A stretch of 64,000 nt of DNA from CAXXOK01 sp963666755 (GTDB lineage: Bacteria > Bacillota > Clostridia > Christensenellales > Aristaeellaceae): contig CAXXGW010000009.1 in NCBI GenBank assembly GCA_963666755.2, positions 434,001 through 498,000 on the forward strand, in the 5' to 3' direction. The stretch's first letter is position 1. Each line of letters starts with the position of its first letter. Below are positions 8,847-17,195 of this stretch, piece after piece. Made by a program: the position numbers and the translations under genes. The notes under the pieces were generated by a model that saw nothing but the letters and a program-made list of their open reading frames with translations, was not told the DNA's origin and did not search any database.

Positions 8847-10253
8847 TTAAACAGGAAAGGCGAAGTACCGCTCGGCATTGTGGTAGCTCACATCGCGCAC
8901 GATGGTCGCCAGCGTGTCAAAATCGTCTGGAAAGAGCCCTTCCTCCACCCACTGGCCCAGCAGGCGGCAGAGGATGCGGCGGAAATACTCGTGCCGGGGG
9001 TAGCTCAGGAAGCTGCGGCTGTCGGTCAGCATCCCCACGAAGCCGGGCAGATACCCCAGGTTGGCGAGGCTTTCCAGCTGCGCGGTCATGCCCTGCAGGT
9101 GGTCGTTAAACCACCAGGCGGAACCGTGCTGAATGCGGCATACGGCCTCGTCGTTCTGGAAACAGCCGCAGATGGTATCAATCGCAGCATCGTCCTGCGG
9201 GTTGAGGCTGTAAAGCACAGTCTTGGGCAGCGTATGCGCGGCTTCCAGCGCGCCCAGCAGCGCGGCCAGCTGGGCGGAGGGGGTGTAGGTATCAATGCAG
9301 TCGTACCCCGTATCCGGCCCCAGACGGTCGAACATCGCCTGATTATTGTCGCGGCGGCAGCCAAAGTGCAGCTGCATGGTCCAGCCCAGACGCTTGTACT
9401 CGGCGGCCACAAAGCAGATGAAAGCTGTCTTGAACTGCAGCTCTTCCTGCGGGGTGACCGTACCGCCCGCAAGGCGCTTGGCGAAAATGCGCTCCACCGT
9501 GGCATCGTCGGCAGGCTCGTACATGGCAAAGCGCAGGGCGTGGTCGCTCAAGCGGCAGCGGTTTTCATGGAAAAATGCCATGCGCGCCTGCAAAGCCTGT
9601 TTCAGGCTTGCAAAGGAGGTAATTGGGATGCCGCTGACGTCGGCAAGCTGCTTCAGATAGTCGGTATAGGTAGCTTTTTCCAGGTTCATGGCCTTATCGG
9701 GGCGCCACGCGGGCAGCACCGCCGTATGGAAGGTGGGGTCGGCTGCGAGCTTGCGGTGCCATTCCAGCGAATCGATGGGGTCGTCGGTGGTGCACAGCAG
9801 GCTTACGTTGCTGCGGGCGATCAGCCCGCGCACGCTGTACCCCGGTTCCGCCAGTTTGGCGTTCACCAGCGTCCAGACTTCTTCGGCGGTTTGCGCGTTC
9901 AGCTGCCCGTGGTAGCCGAAAAAGCGCTGCAATTCCAGATGACTCCAATGGTACAGGGGGTTGCCGACGGCGCGGCCGAGCACCTCGGCCCATTTCTGGA
10001 ACTTTTCACGGTCGGACGCGTCGCCGGTGATGTAGCGTTCCGGCACGCCCGCGCAGCGCATCAGCCGCCACTTGTAGTGGTCGCCGCCCAGCCAGACCTG
10101 CGTCAGGTTGTCATAACGGCGGTCTTCGTAAATCTCGCGGGGGTTGATGTGGCAATGGTAATCCAGAATCGGACATGCTGCCGCCGCTTCGTGGTAGAGC
10201 CGCCGGGCCATGGGGGTGGTCAGCAGGAAATCCTTGTCCATAAATGGCTGCAT
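8847..10253 (-). CDS. uxaC: Glucuronate isomerase
   Basis: A 468-residue enzyme that isomerises D-glucuronate to fructuronate and D-galacturonate to tagaturonate, the first step of hexuronate catabolism in the cytoplasm. The sequence starts MQPFMDKDFLLTTPMARRLY and carries the metal-site motif DYHCHINPREI, both diagnostic of UxaC; the length matches the usual ~470. The ATG at 10253 follows AAAGGAGTG by seven bases; a longer upstream frame has no such support and would run through the promoter. A LacI-type operator lies in the leader. It is divergent from uxaA, its pathway partner. Confidence 0.97.
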   Translation of the reverse strand: MQPFMDKDFLLTTPMARRLYHEAAAACPILDYHCHINPREIYEDRRYDNLTQVWLGGDHYKWRLMRCAGVPERYITGDASDREKFQKWAEVLGRAVGNPLYHWSHLELQRFFGYHGQLNAQTAEEVWTLVNAKLAEPGYSVRGLIARSNVSLLCTTDDPIDSLEWHRKLAADPTFHTAVLPAWRPDKAMNLEKATYTDYLKQLADVSGIPITSFASLKQALQARMAFFHENRCRLSDHALRFAMYEPADDATVERIFAKRLAGGTVTPQEELQFKTAFICFVAAEYKRLGWTMQLHFGCRRDNNQAMFDRLGPDTGYDCIDTYTPSAQLAALLGALEAAHTLPKTVLYSLNPQDDAAIDTICGCFQNDEAVCRIQHGSAWWFNDHLQGMTAQLESLANLGYLPGFVGMLTDSRSFLSYPRHEYFRRILCRLLGQWVEEGLFPDDFDTLATIVRDVSYHNAERYFAFPV

Positions 10254-10320
10254 ACCAGACACTCCTTTGGGGTTTACAGCGCGGCGGCACGCGGGGCAAG
10301 GCCGCTGTAACGACCGTACA

Positions 10321-10334
10321 TGTAAACGCTTACG
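10321..10334. promoter_or_regulatory. LacI-family/cre-like operator at uxaC
   Basis: TGTAAACGCTTACG matches the LacI/CcpA-type pattern TGNAANCGNTNNCN with the central CG. It lies 17-30 bases downstream of the uxaC -10 element, where a bound repressor would block transcription. It resembles the perfect palindrome at 25370-25387. Confidence 0.6.
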
Positions 10335-10350
10335 CATTTGCTTCGCCCTT

Positions 10351-10378
10351 ATTATAGCGATTATTCTGAAAATTGCAA
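10351..10378 (-). promoter_or_regulatory. uxaC promoter
   Basis: On the minus strand TTGCAA (10378-10373) and a perfect TATAAT (10356-10351) are separated by 16 bases, about 100 bases upstream of the uxaC start. Confidence 0.65.
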
Positions 10379-10430
10379 CCCGCAGCGCCGAGTTTAAGGC
10401 GATTTTACGCCCTGAATCTGCCGGCGCGCA

Positions 10431-10459
10431 TTGACGAACGCGCATGAATGCGCTAAGAT
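10431..10459 (+). promoter_or_regulatory. uxaA promoter
   Basis: TTGACG (10431-10436) and TAAGAT (10454-10459) are 17 bases apart, 66 bases before the uxaA ATG. Confidence 0.6.
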
Positions 10460-10471
10460 AACGGTACGCAA

Positions 10472-10485
10472 TGTAATTAGTTACA
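10472..10485. promoter_or_regulatory. Inverted-repeat operator candidate at uxaA
   Basis: TGTAATTAGTTACA has arms TGTAA and TTACA around a 4-base centre. It lies 12 bases after the uxaA -10 element. It lacks the central CG of the uxaC operator, so a different regulator (for example GntR-type) may bind it. Confidence 0.45.
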
Positions 10486-10525
10486 CAAGCACGTAGCGGC
10501 CAGGCCGCCACTCAGGGAGGTACGC

Positions 10526-12007
10526 ATGAAACAGGCAATCAGAATCCACCCGTCGGACTCGGTAGCCGTTGCGCTGCAGGCGCTCAAGGCGGGGGAAACC
10601 GTTCAGCTGGACGATTTTTCCCTGACCCTGCGCACGGATGTGCCCGCGGGGCATAAATTTGCGCTCAAACCCATCGCCGCGGGCGAGCCGGTTTTCAAAT
10701 ACGGGCAGCCCATTGGGGTTGCGACGGCCCCCATCGCTGCGGGCGAGCATGTGCACACCCAAAACCTGCACACGCTGCTTTCCGGCGAGCTGGACTACAC
10801 CTACAAGCCCGAGGTACGGCCCGTGGCGCCACACGCGCCGCGCAGCTTTCAGGGGTACCTGCGCGCCGACGGCCGCGCCGGTGTGCGCAACGAGCTGTGG
10901 ATCCTGCCTACGGTAGGGTGTGTAAACGATGTGGCGGCTGCGCTGCAAAAGCGCGCGCAAAAGCTGGAGGGCGGCGCGGTGGAACATGTACATGCCTTCG
11001 CCCATCCCTACGGCTGCTCCCAGATGGGGGAGGATCAGGATCATTCCCGCCAGATCCTGGCGGATCTGGCGCAGCACCCCAACGCGGGCGGCGTGCTGGT
11101 GTTGGGGCTGGGCTGCGAGAACAGCGGCGTAAACGAGCTTCGCAAGCATATGACCAACCTGGACGAAACGCGCGTGCGCTTTCTGGTCTGTCAGGAAGTG
11201 GAGGACGAGCTGGAAACCGGTATGGCAATCCTGACGGAGCTGGCGCAGCGGATGCAAAGCGACCGCCGGGAGCCGCTCCCGGCCGAAAAGCTGATCGTGG
11301 GCCTTAAGTGCGGCGGCTCGGACGGCTTCAGCGGCCTGACCGCCAACCCGCTGATCGGGCGCTTCTCCGATAAGTTGATTGCCATGGGCGGCAGCACGAT
11401 CCTGACCGAAGTGCCGGAGATGTTCGGCGCCGAAACGCTCCTGATGGCGCGCGCGGAAAACGAAGGCGTTTTCTGCGATACGGTATCGCTCATCAACGAT
11501 TTCAAACGCTACTATGAAGAAAACCACCAGACCATTTACGAAAACCCCTCGCCGGGCAACAAGGCGGGCGGCATTTCGACGTTGGAAGACAAGGCGCTGG
11601 GCTGCACGCAAAAGAGCGGCGACGCACCGGTTACCGCCGTACTGCCCTACGGCGGCCGCGTAGAGCACGCGGGGCTGAACCTATTGAGCGCCCCGGGCAA
11701 CGATCTGGTGGCCACCACGGCGCTGGCCTCCGCGGGGGCGCAAATCGTGCTGTTTTCCACCGGCCGGGGCACGCCGTTCGGCGGCCCGGTGCCGACGCTG
11801 AAAATCGCCAGCAACACGCCTCTTGCGCAAAAGAAAAAGAGCTGGATTGACTTTGACGCGGGCCGCCTGCTGGAAGGCTCTACGCTGGACGCGCTGGCGG
11901 AGGAGCTGCTTTCGCTGGTGCTGGAAACGGCCGGCGGCAGTCTGGCCCGCAACGAGCAGAACGGCTATCAGGACCTTGCCATTTTCAAGACCGGCGTAAC
12001 CCTGTAA
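10526..12007 (+). CDS. uxaA: UxaA-family altronate dehydratase
   Basis: A 493-residue enzyme expected to dehydrate D-altronate to 2-keto-3-deoxygluconate in galacturonate catabolism. An N-terminal SAF-like domain (about 1-95, with AGEHVHTQNLHT) is followed by the large UxaA catalytic domain from about 105 (FQGYLRADGRAGVRNELWIL; HPYGCSQMGED; KCGGSDGFSG). The last resembles the iron-binding and substrate motifs of the family. The length is normal for the full altronate dehydratase. The ATG has GGGAGG upstream. Galactarate dehydratase is the main alternative. Confidence 0.9.
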   Translation: MKQAIRIHPSDSVAVALQALKAGETVQLDDFSLTLRTDVPAGHKFALKPIAAGEPVFKYGQPIGVATAPIAAGEHVHTQNLHTLLSGELDYTYKPEVRPVAPHAPRSFQGYLRADGRAGVRNELWILPTVGCVNDVAAALQKRAQKLEGGAVEHVHAFAHPYGCSQMGEDQDHSRQILADLAQHPNAGGVLVLGLGCENSGVNELRKHMTNLDETRVRFLVCQEVEDELETGMAILTELAQRMQSDRREPLPAEKLIVGLKCGGSDGFSGLTANPLIGRFSDKLIAMGGSTILTEVPEMFGAETLLMARAENEGVFCDTVSLINDFKRYYEENHQTIYENPSPGNKAGGISTLEDKALGCTQKSGDAPVTAVLPYGGRVEHAGLNLLSAPGNDLVATTALASAGAQIVLFSTGRGTPFGGPVPTLKIASNTPLAQKKKSWIDFDAGRLLEGSTLDALAEELLSLVLETAGGSLARNEQNGYQDLAIFKTGVTL

Positions 12008-12023
12008 ACCCGGTCAACCCGGA

Positions 12024-12071
12024 ACGCGCCCCGGTACCGACGCCGAAGTTCGGCGGTGTACCGGGGCGCGT
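12024..12071. terminator. Bidirectional hairpin between uxaA and the G1P-dehydrogenase gene
   Basis: ACGCGCCCCGGTAC (12024-12037) pairs with GTACCGGGGCGCGT (12058-12071), with further pairing inside. It is followed by TTTG on the plus strand. It separates convergent genes. Confidence 0.75.
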
Positions 12072-12087
12072 TTGTCCATGAGGTCTG

Positions 12088-13446
12088 TCAGACCAGCGGA
12101 TAATCCTTCAGATATTCATCCTCCAGCCCGCATTCGTCAATCAGCTTGAAAAGCGTGTAGCGCGAGCGGTAATCCTTGGCGCAGTGCATGGACAGGTTCA
12201 GCAGGCGCGTGTCCACCCCCAGCTGCGCGGGGGTCAGCGGCGCGCCCAGTTCCTCCATGGCGTGCCGTATCCGCTCGTAGGGCGGCAGCTGACCAATCAC
12301 CTGCCGGATTTCCGCCTGATGCGCCTGCGCGGCGCGGATACGACGCTCCTGCTCCTCCCACGTCAGAAAATCTTCGGGATTCTCGCGCATGATGCTGGCG
12401 GCGGCTTCTTCCTCGAAGGCTTCGCGCATCCACGCCTCGCGCTGCGCGCGGGGGATACGGCGTGCGCGGATGGCTTCCAAGTCCAGACGGCTTAAATCCT
12501 CCTGGGCAAAGCGGGTAAACAGCGGCCAAGCCAGCAGTGTGGCCACGCCCACCGACGCGCCGTGCGCGGGCGGGTGGTTGTGGTGTGTGAGCTGCATCAT
12601 TTCCCAGTAATGGGCGATGTTATGCTCCACTGACGCCACGGCACGGGTGTTGCCGATCACCATAATGGTTACGCCCGCCAACAGCAGGGCCTCGATCAGG
12701 ATGCGGATGCCCTCCTCGCTGCGGGCGCGGATTTCCGGAATGTGGTTAAGCAGCTTTTCCACTGCGTCGGTCACAATCTGGCAGGAGACATCGCAGCAGA
12801 TTTCGCCGTTAATTAGGCTGCTGAGCATCCAATCCGCCTTGGCGATGTACTTGCCCAGCACGTCGCCCACGCCGGAGCAGACCATCGGCAGTGGCGCGGT
12901 GCGCAGGATTTCGGTATCGCACACGATAATCTCCGGGCACACGCCCGCGCGGTGGATTTTAACCCCCCGGAGCAAAAGCGGCGCCACCACGGAGGTATAT
13001 CCGTCCATCGAAGGGGCGGTGCCGACGCTCACAAAGGGCAGCTTGCAGCGCATGGCGTTGATGCGCGTGGTATCCGTAATGCTGCCGGAGCCGACTGCGA
13101 CCAGAAACTCGGTTTCGGGCTGGATGGAGAGCAGCACCTCGCCGCAGGCACGCTCGTCGGGATCCATTACGCCGTCGCGGCGGATCACGCAGCGCACTAC
13201 GGTAACCCCGTCGGCCACCAACGCCCGCTCTACGGCCTCACCCGCCAGCGGGTAGGTGTTCTGATCGGCCACCAGCACGCAATGCGTACCCAGCCCCCGG
13301 GCGCGGATGTATCCGGGCACCCGGTCAAGCAGATTGCGCCCCACGTATAAATCCTGCGTCGGAAGCTGATGGTTCAGCCCGCATTCGCACTGAATGCCGG
13401 ATAGCGTCAACCGCTGGTTTGCATCATATTGAATGGTTACAGCCAT
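12088..13446 (-). CDS. sn-glycerol-1-phosphate dehydrogenase-like protein (AraM/EgsA family)
   Basis: A 452-residue iron-type dehydrogenase-fold protein. Visible features are the nucleotide loop VAVGSGSITDTTR, the substrate motif SVGTAPSMDGYTS, a metal-ligand region SGVGDVLGKYIAKADW and histidines in the HHNHPPAHG stretch. Family members reduce dihydroxyacetone phosphate to sn-glycerol 1-phosphate. It is somewhat longer than the ~400 residues of Bacillus AraM. It is the last gene of a minus-strand set with the cupin and MFS genes (12 bases after the cupin). In this sugar-acid setting the real substrate could be another keto-sugar; that is inference. Confidence 0.82.
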   Translation of the reverse strand: MAVTIQYDANQRLTLSGIQCECGLNHQLPTQDLYVGRNLLDRVPGYIRARGLGTHCVLVADQNTYPLAGEAVERALVADGVTVVRCVIRRDGVMDPDERACGEVLLSIQPETEFLVAVGSGSITDTTRINAMRCKLPFVSVGTAPSMDGYTSVVAPLLLRGVKIHRAGVCPEIIVCDTEILRTAPLPMVCSGVGDVLGKYIAKADWMLSSLINGEICCDVSCQIVTDAVEKLLNHIPEIRARSEEGIRILIEALLLAGVTIMVIGNTRAVASVEHNIAHYWEMMQLTHHNHPPAHGASVGVATLLAWPLFTRFAQEDLSRLDLEAIRARRIPRAQREAWMREAFEEEAAASIMRENPEDFLTWEEQERRIRAAQAHQAEIRQVIGQLPPYERIRHAMEELGAPLTPAQLGVDTRLLNLSMHCAKDYRSRYTLFKLIDECGLEDEYLKDYPLV

Positions 13447-13458
13447 GGGTAAGCCTCC

Positions 13459-13791
13459 TTATGCCAGAAAATCCTCCCGCAGGGGGGTAAAGACGTCCAC
13501 CAGCACGCCCGCCTGCCGGCATACGCAGCCGTGCGGCTCGTTGGGCGCAAAGGCGAGGGTATCGCCGGGCTGTACGGGGTAATCCTTGCCGCAGACGGTA
13601 AACATAAACTCGCCGCTGCGCACATAGGTGCACTGCGTATGCGGGTGTGTGTGCACCGCGCCCACGGCGCCCTGCTCAAAGCTGACTTCGACCATCATCT
13701 GCTGGGGCAGGGTCGCCAACACCTTGCGGCTGACCCCTCCGCCCAGTTGGGTTGCCGGAACATCCCGGTTTGCCACGATTTTCGATTCCAT
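13459..13791 (-). CDS. Cupin-domain protein
   Basis: A 110-residue single-domain cupin. The two metal-binding cupin motifs are visible as HTHPHTQ...GEF and PGDTLAFAPNEPHGC. The ATG at 13791-13789 is chosen because GGAGGG lies eight bases before it; the upstream in-frame start lacks one. It sits between the MFS carrier and the AraM-like dehydrogenase in one transcript. Small cupins of this type often accompany sugar-acid pathways as isomerases or sensors. The specific role is unknown. Confidence 0.8.
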   Translation of the reverse strand: MESKIVANRDVPATQLGGGVSRKVLATLPQQMMVEVSFEQGAVGAVHTHPHTQCTYVRSGEFMFTVCGKDYPVQPGDTLAFAPNEPHGCVCRQAGVLVDVFTPLREDFLA

Positions 13792-13807
13792 AGGTGTTTC
13801 CCTCCGT

Positions 13808-15043
13808 TCATTGTGCCACACCCGCCGCCATGGGCGGCGCGATGGGCGTGGGTTTGCGCAGATAGTTCCATACGGACAGTGCCAGCAGCGCGCCTACCCC
13901 CAGTAGGATGCAGCGCATGCCCCAGGCAAAGCCGTAAGCATCCGCCATGAAGCCGACCAGTGCCGGCATCAGGATCGCACCCACCGAGCCGATCGCCAGC
14001 AGCGTGCTGGTGCCCATGGGGTAGAGGTTGGTAATATAGCTCGCGTCGGAATAGATCATCGGGCAGATGCCGGCCATGCAGAACCCCAGCCCCGCTACGG
14101 CCACCGTGACCAGCGGGAGGCTTGCGCTGAGCAGCAGGAGGGTGAAAAACAGCGCCACACCCACGCTGCTGACCATCATGAGCAGCTTTTGGGGCAACCG
14201 CCTTGCCAGGGCGGCGCTCGCCAGCCGCCCGACGAGGATAATCAGCCACAGGAGCGTTGCCATGGTCTGGGAATAGGCCATGATGCCCATGCCGCCGTTC
14301 GCGGTAAACTGAGCCAGCAATTCCGGCTTGTTTTGCAGATAGGTGACCAGCCAGCCGTTAATGGCGTACTCCGCGCACAGGTAAAAGAACATCATCCCGC
14401 CGGAAATCCAGAAACTGCCGTTGTGCAGGAAAATCAGGCTCTTCTGCGCCTGATCGGCCGGATCAGGGCGATCATCCTCCAGCTGGATGCGGGAAAAATT
14501 CAGGGTGACCGTCAGCCCCAGCAGCACGAGCAGAACCACCGCAGCCTGCCAGCCGCCGACACTGCGCGCCAGCAGGAACAGCAGCGGCGCGCTGATGGCA
14601 CCCATCGCAAAGAAACTGTGCAGCAGGTTGCTCGCGCTGGGGCTTCCGCCGGTGACGCGGTTGACCGTGGCATTGTTAAAATTGCTGATGCTGCCGCGCG
14701 CCACACCCGTGAGCACGAAAGCGGTAATCAGCCAAACGGGGTTGCCGTAGAGGAGCGTCATCAGAAAACCGAGGGATATCGCCGCGCTCAGGGTGACGAT
14801 CGCCCGGCGGCGGCCCAGCCAGAGCGGTACCAGTCCGCTCAGAAAGCAGGCGAGCAGGTTGCCCAGCGAGTGCCCGGACAGCATCAGCCCGCTCTGGGAA
14901 TCGCTCAGATGGTAGGCGAGCTTCATATCCGGAAGGAGCGAGCCCATCATTGTGGTCATGGTTCCGTTCATGAAAAAGGCAAAAAAACAGGCGTACAGGA
15001 TGCGACGGGTGTCGCGGCTCAGGTTGGGAAACAGGGGGCGCAT
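13808..15043 (-). CDS. Major facilitator superfamily transporter
   Basis: A 411-residue carrier with about twelve hydrophobic helices. It has an MFS-A-type loop (LVPLWLGRRRAIV) after the second or third helix and a central acidic cytoplasmic loop (EDDRPDPADQAQK). It is the first gene of an operon with the cupin and the AraM-like dehydrogenase (16 bases to the cupin start), so it probably carries the compound those enzymes act on. The fold is sure; the substrate is unknown. Confidence 0.88.
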   Translation of the reverse strand: MRPLFPNLSRDTRRILYACFFAFFMNGTMTTMMGSLLPDMKLAYHLSDSQSGLMLSGHSLGNLLACFLSGLVPLWLGRRRAIVTLSAAISLGFLMTLLYGNPVWLITAFVLTGVARGSISNFNNATVNRVTGGSPSASNLLHSFFAMGAISAPLLFLLARSVGGWQAAVVLLVLLGLTVTLNFSRIQLEDDRPDPADQAQKSLIFLHNGSFWISGGMMFFYLCAEYAINGWLVTYLQNKPELLAQFTANGGMGIMAYSQTMATLLWLIILVGRLASAALARRLPQKLLMMVSSVGVALFFTLLLLSASLPLVTVAVAGLGFCMAGICPMIYSDASYITNLYPMGTSTLLAIGSVGAILMPALVGFMADAYGFAWGMRCILLGVGALLALSVWNYLRKPTPIAPPMAAGVAQ

Positions 15044-15129
15044 GCATCAGTCTCCTTACGGTCATTTTGGGGTACAAAAGTTTATTATACCCCGATTCGG
15101 GGCGAAACGCACGCCTGCGGCAAAAAGAA

Positions 15130-15154
15130 CCCCGGGTCTTTTTCAGGCCCGGGG
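15130..15154 (-). terminator. Terminator of the TRAP transporter operon
   Basis: CCCCGGG (15130-15136) pairs with CCCGGGG (15148-15154). On the minus strand it is followed by a TTCTTTTTG run. It lies 17 bases past the large-permease stop. Confidence 0.75.
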
Positions 15155-15170
15155 GCTGCGCGGTTCCGGC

Positions 15171-16478
15171 TCAGGCCATGCCCAGCGTGGTGGGCAGCCA
15201 CATGGAGAAGAACGGCAGATAGGTGACCAGAAGGAGCGCGAAGATCATGACCGCGTACATCGGCAGCATATGCAGGCTGGTGCGCTCGATGGGCGTTTTG
15301 CCTACGGCGCAGCCCACGTACAGGGCCGAGCCGACCGGCGGCGTGCACAGGCCGATGGCCAGGTTGAAGATCATCACAATGCCAAAGTGTACCGGGCTCA
15401 TGCCGATGGTCGGGCTGGTGACAACCGGCAGCAGGATGGGCGTCATAATCATGATGAGGGGCGCCATATCCATGAAGCAGCCCAGCAGCAACAGCAGCAG
15501 GTTAATAATCAGCAGCAGCACGATGCGGTTATTCGTGACCCCCACCAGAAAGCTGGTGAGCATGTCCGGCACGCGCAGTTCCACCATCATGTAGGCGAAG
15601 GCCTTGGCGATGGCGATCAGCGTCAGCACAATGGCAAGGGTTTTCAGCGTGCGCTTGAACACTTGGCCGATGTTGCGCAGCTTGCCGGTGCGGAAAACCA
15701 CGTAGGTGAGCAGGAACGTATACACGCACGCAATGGCGGCGCTTTCCGTGGCGGTGAACACGCCGGCCGCCACACCCACCATGATGATGATGATGGTAAA
15801 CAGCGGCAGGATGGCGTTAATCAGAATCCGACCCCACTGATCCCGCGGGGTGCGTACGCCTTCGGGGAAATTGTAGTGTTTGCGCGTCAGGAAGCAGAAC
15901 ACCAGCATACACAGGCCGAGGAACATGCCCGGCACCGCGCCCGCCATGAACAGGCTGCCGATGGTTACGCCGCCGCCCGCAGCCAGCGCGTAGATGACCA
16001 TGTTGTGGCTTGGGGGGATCAAAAGCCCCTGACAGGCGGTGGTCACCGTAAGGCCCACGGAGAAATCCGGCGAGTAGCCCTGCTTGACCATCATTGGCAC
16101 GACGACGGAACCCAGCGAGCTGACATCCGCCACGGCGGAGCCGGAAATGCCGCCGAAGAACATGCTGTCCAGACAGTTGACGTAAGCCAGGCCGCCGCGG
16201 AAGCGCCCGACGATCAGCGTGGCGAAATCGACAATTTTTTCGGAGATGCCGCCCTCGCTCATAAACTCGCCCATCAGAATAAAGAAGGGGATCGCCAGCA
16301 GTGAAAAATTGTTGACGCCGCTGATCATCTGCTGCACGATCACGGTCAGGTTGGTGCCGTTAATCAGCGCGCAGCCAAGGGTGGACAGCAGCATCGCAAA
16401 GGAGATGGGTACCCGCAGCATTAATAGCAGAAAAAAGCCGCCGATCAGCACGATGATAGCCAGCGTGGCGGTAGTCAT
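15171..16478 (-). CDS. TRAP transporter large permease (DctM family)
   Basis: A 435-residue permease, the ion-coupled channel subunit of a tripartite ATP-independent periplasmic-type transporter. It has about twelve hydrophobic segments and family motifs including LRVPISFAMLLS near the N-terminus, GGISGSAVADVSSLG and ESAAIACVYTF. The ATG at 16478 overlaps the small-permease stop by four bases (ATGA) and is preferred to an in-frame start fifteen codons upstream. The cargo is most likely a sugar acid given uxaC and uxaA nearby. Confidence 0.93.
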   Translation of the reverse strand: MTTATLAIIVLIGGFFLLLMLRVPISFAMLLSTLGCALINGTNLTVIVQQMISGVNNFSLLAIPFFILMGEFMSEGGISEKIVDFATLIVGRFRGGLAYVNCLDSMFFGGISGSAVADVSSLGSVVVPMMVKQGYSPDFSVGLTVTTACQGLLIPPSHNMVIYALAAGGGVTIGSLFMAGAVPGMFLGLCMLVFCFLTRKHYNFPEGVRTPRDQWGRILINAILPLFTIIIIMVGVAAGVFTATESAAIACVYTFLLTYVVFRTGKLRNIGQVFKRTLKTLAIVLTLIAIAKAFAYMMVELRVPDMLTSFLVGVTNNRIVLLLIINLLLLLLGCFMDMAPLIMIMTPILLPVVTSPTIGMSPVHFGIVMIFNLAIGLCTPPVGSALYVGCAVGKTPIERTSLHMLPMYAVMIFALLLVTYLPFFSMWLPTTLGMA

Positions 16479-17122
16479 GGCGCGTCCTCCTCCTTGGTAT
16501 GGGTTTGCGGGTCGATCGCGCAAACGACTCTGGCCGCATCGTCCTGCAGTACGGCGCCGTCGGTGAGGGCCGCCTCGCTAACGGCGTCGCAGTAAAGCTC
16601 CGAAGCATCCTTATCCGGCTCGGTAAACAGCGTGTCGCCGGTTTTAAGCACCCCGGTCAGGTACAGGATGCTGTCAAACGAAATCAGAAACCCCGCCAGG
16701 GGGATGGGTACGAACTGCCACCAGGTTTTAAGCCCCGTCATGGGCAGTGTGCCGGAAAGCCCCATCATCTTAATACAGCGCAAGCCTCCGAAATATAGCA
16801 TGAACAGCCCGCACGTTAAAACGCAGAGGTCGCTGAACACTTCCAGCGCCTTGCGGCCTGCGCCGTTTTTCTTAAAGCGGTTGTAAACAAGGCTTACGCT
16901 CATGTGCGTCTTGTCGCGCACGCCCATGGCGCAGGCCAGAAATGTAAACAGCGTCACCAGCAGGCGCGGCACTTCTTCCGCCCAGCTGATGCCGGTGTTA
17001 AAGCAGTACCGAAGCACCACCGTCATGGTAACCACAACGACCATCACAGCCAGCGCCAGCTCACCGATCAGTAAAAAGAAACGGTGCGTCCAGCGGTTGA
17101 TGGTGCGCAGGAGATTGACCAT
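16475..17122 (-). CDS. TRAP transporter small permease (DctQ family)
   Basis: A 215-residue membrane subunit with four hydrophobic helices and the family motif VLRYCFNTGISWAEEVPR around residues 37-54. The C-terminal tail after the last helix (from about residue 165) is an unusually long acidic cytoplasmic extension of about 50 residues. It partners the large permease with overlapping ends. A hairpin at 17143-17173 lies upstream, between it and the binding-protein gene. Confidence 0.9.
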   Translation of the reverse strand: MVNLLRTINRWTHRFFLLIGELALAVMVVVVTMTVVLRYCFNTGISWAEEVPRLLVTLFTFLACAMGVRDKTHMSVSLVYNRFKKNGAGRKALEVFSDLCVLTCGLFMLYFGGLRCIKMMGLSGTLPMTGLKTWWQFVPIPLAGFLISFDSILYLTGVLKTGDTLFTEPDKDASELYCDAVSEAALTDGAVLQDDAARVVCAIDPQTHTKEEDAP

Positions 17123-17142
17123 AGTGTCCCTCCTTCAAAGAA

Positions 17143-17173
17143 GCGGGGGAGAAACACTGCGTTCCTCCCCCGC
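17143..17173 (-). terminator. Intra-operon attenuating hairpin between binding protein and permease genes
   Basis: GCGGGGGAG (17143-17151) pairs with CTCCCCCGC (17165-17173). It lies within the TRAP operon after the binding-protein gene, with no T-run. It probably raises binding-protein mRNA relative to permease mRNA. Confidence 0.55.
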
Positions 17174-17195
17174 AGGGTATCCGGGCGAGCCGGAT

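Noticed and set aside
8472..10310. A 612-codon plus-strand frame opposite uxaC
   Set aside because: uxaC on the other strand is a clear full-length enzyme. The plus-strand translation has no family resemblance.
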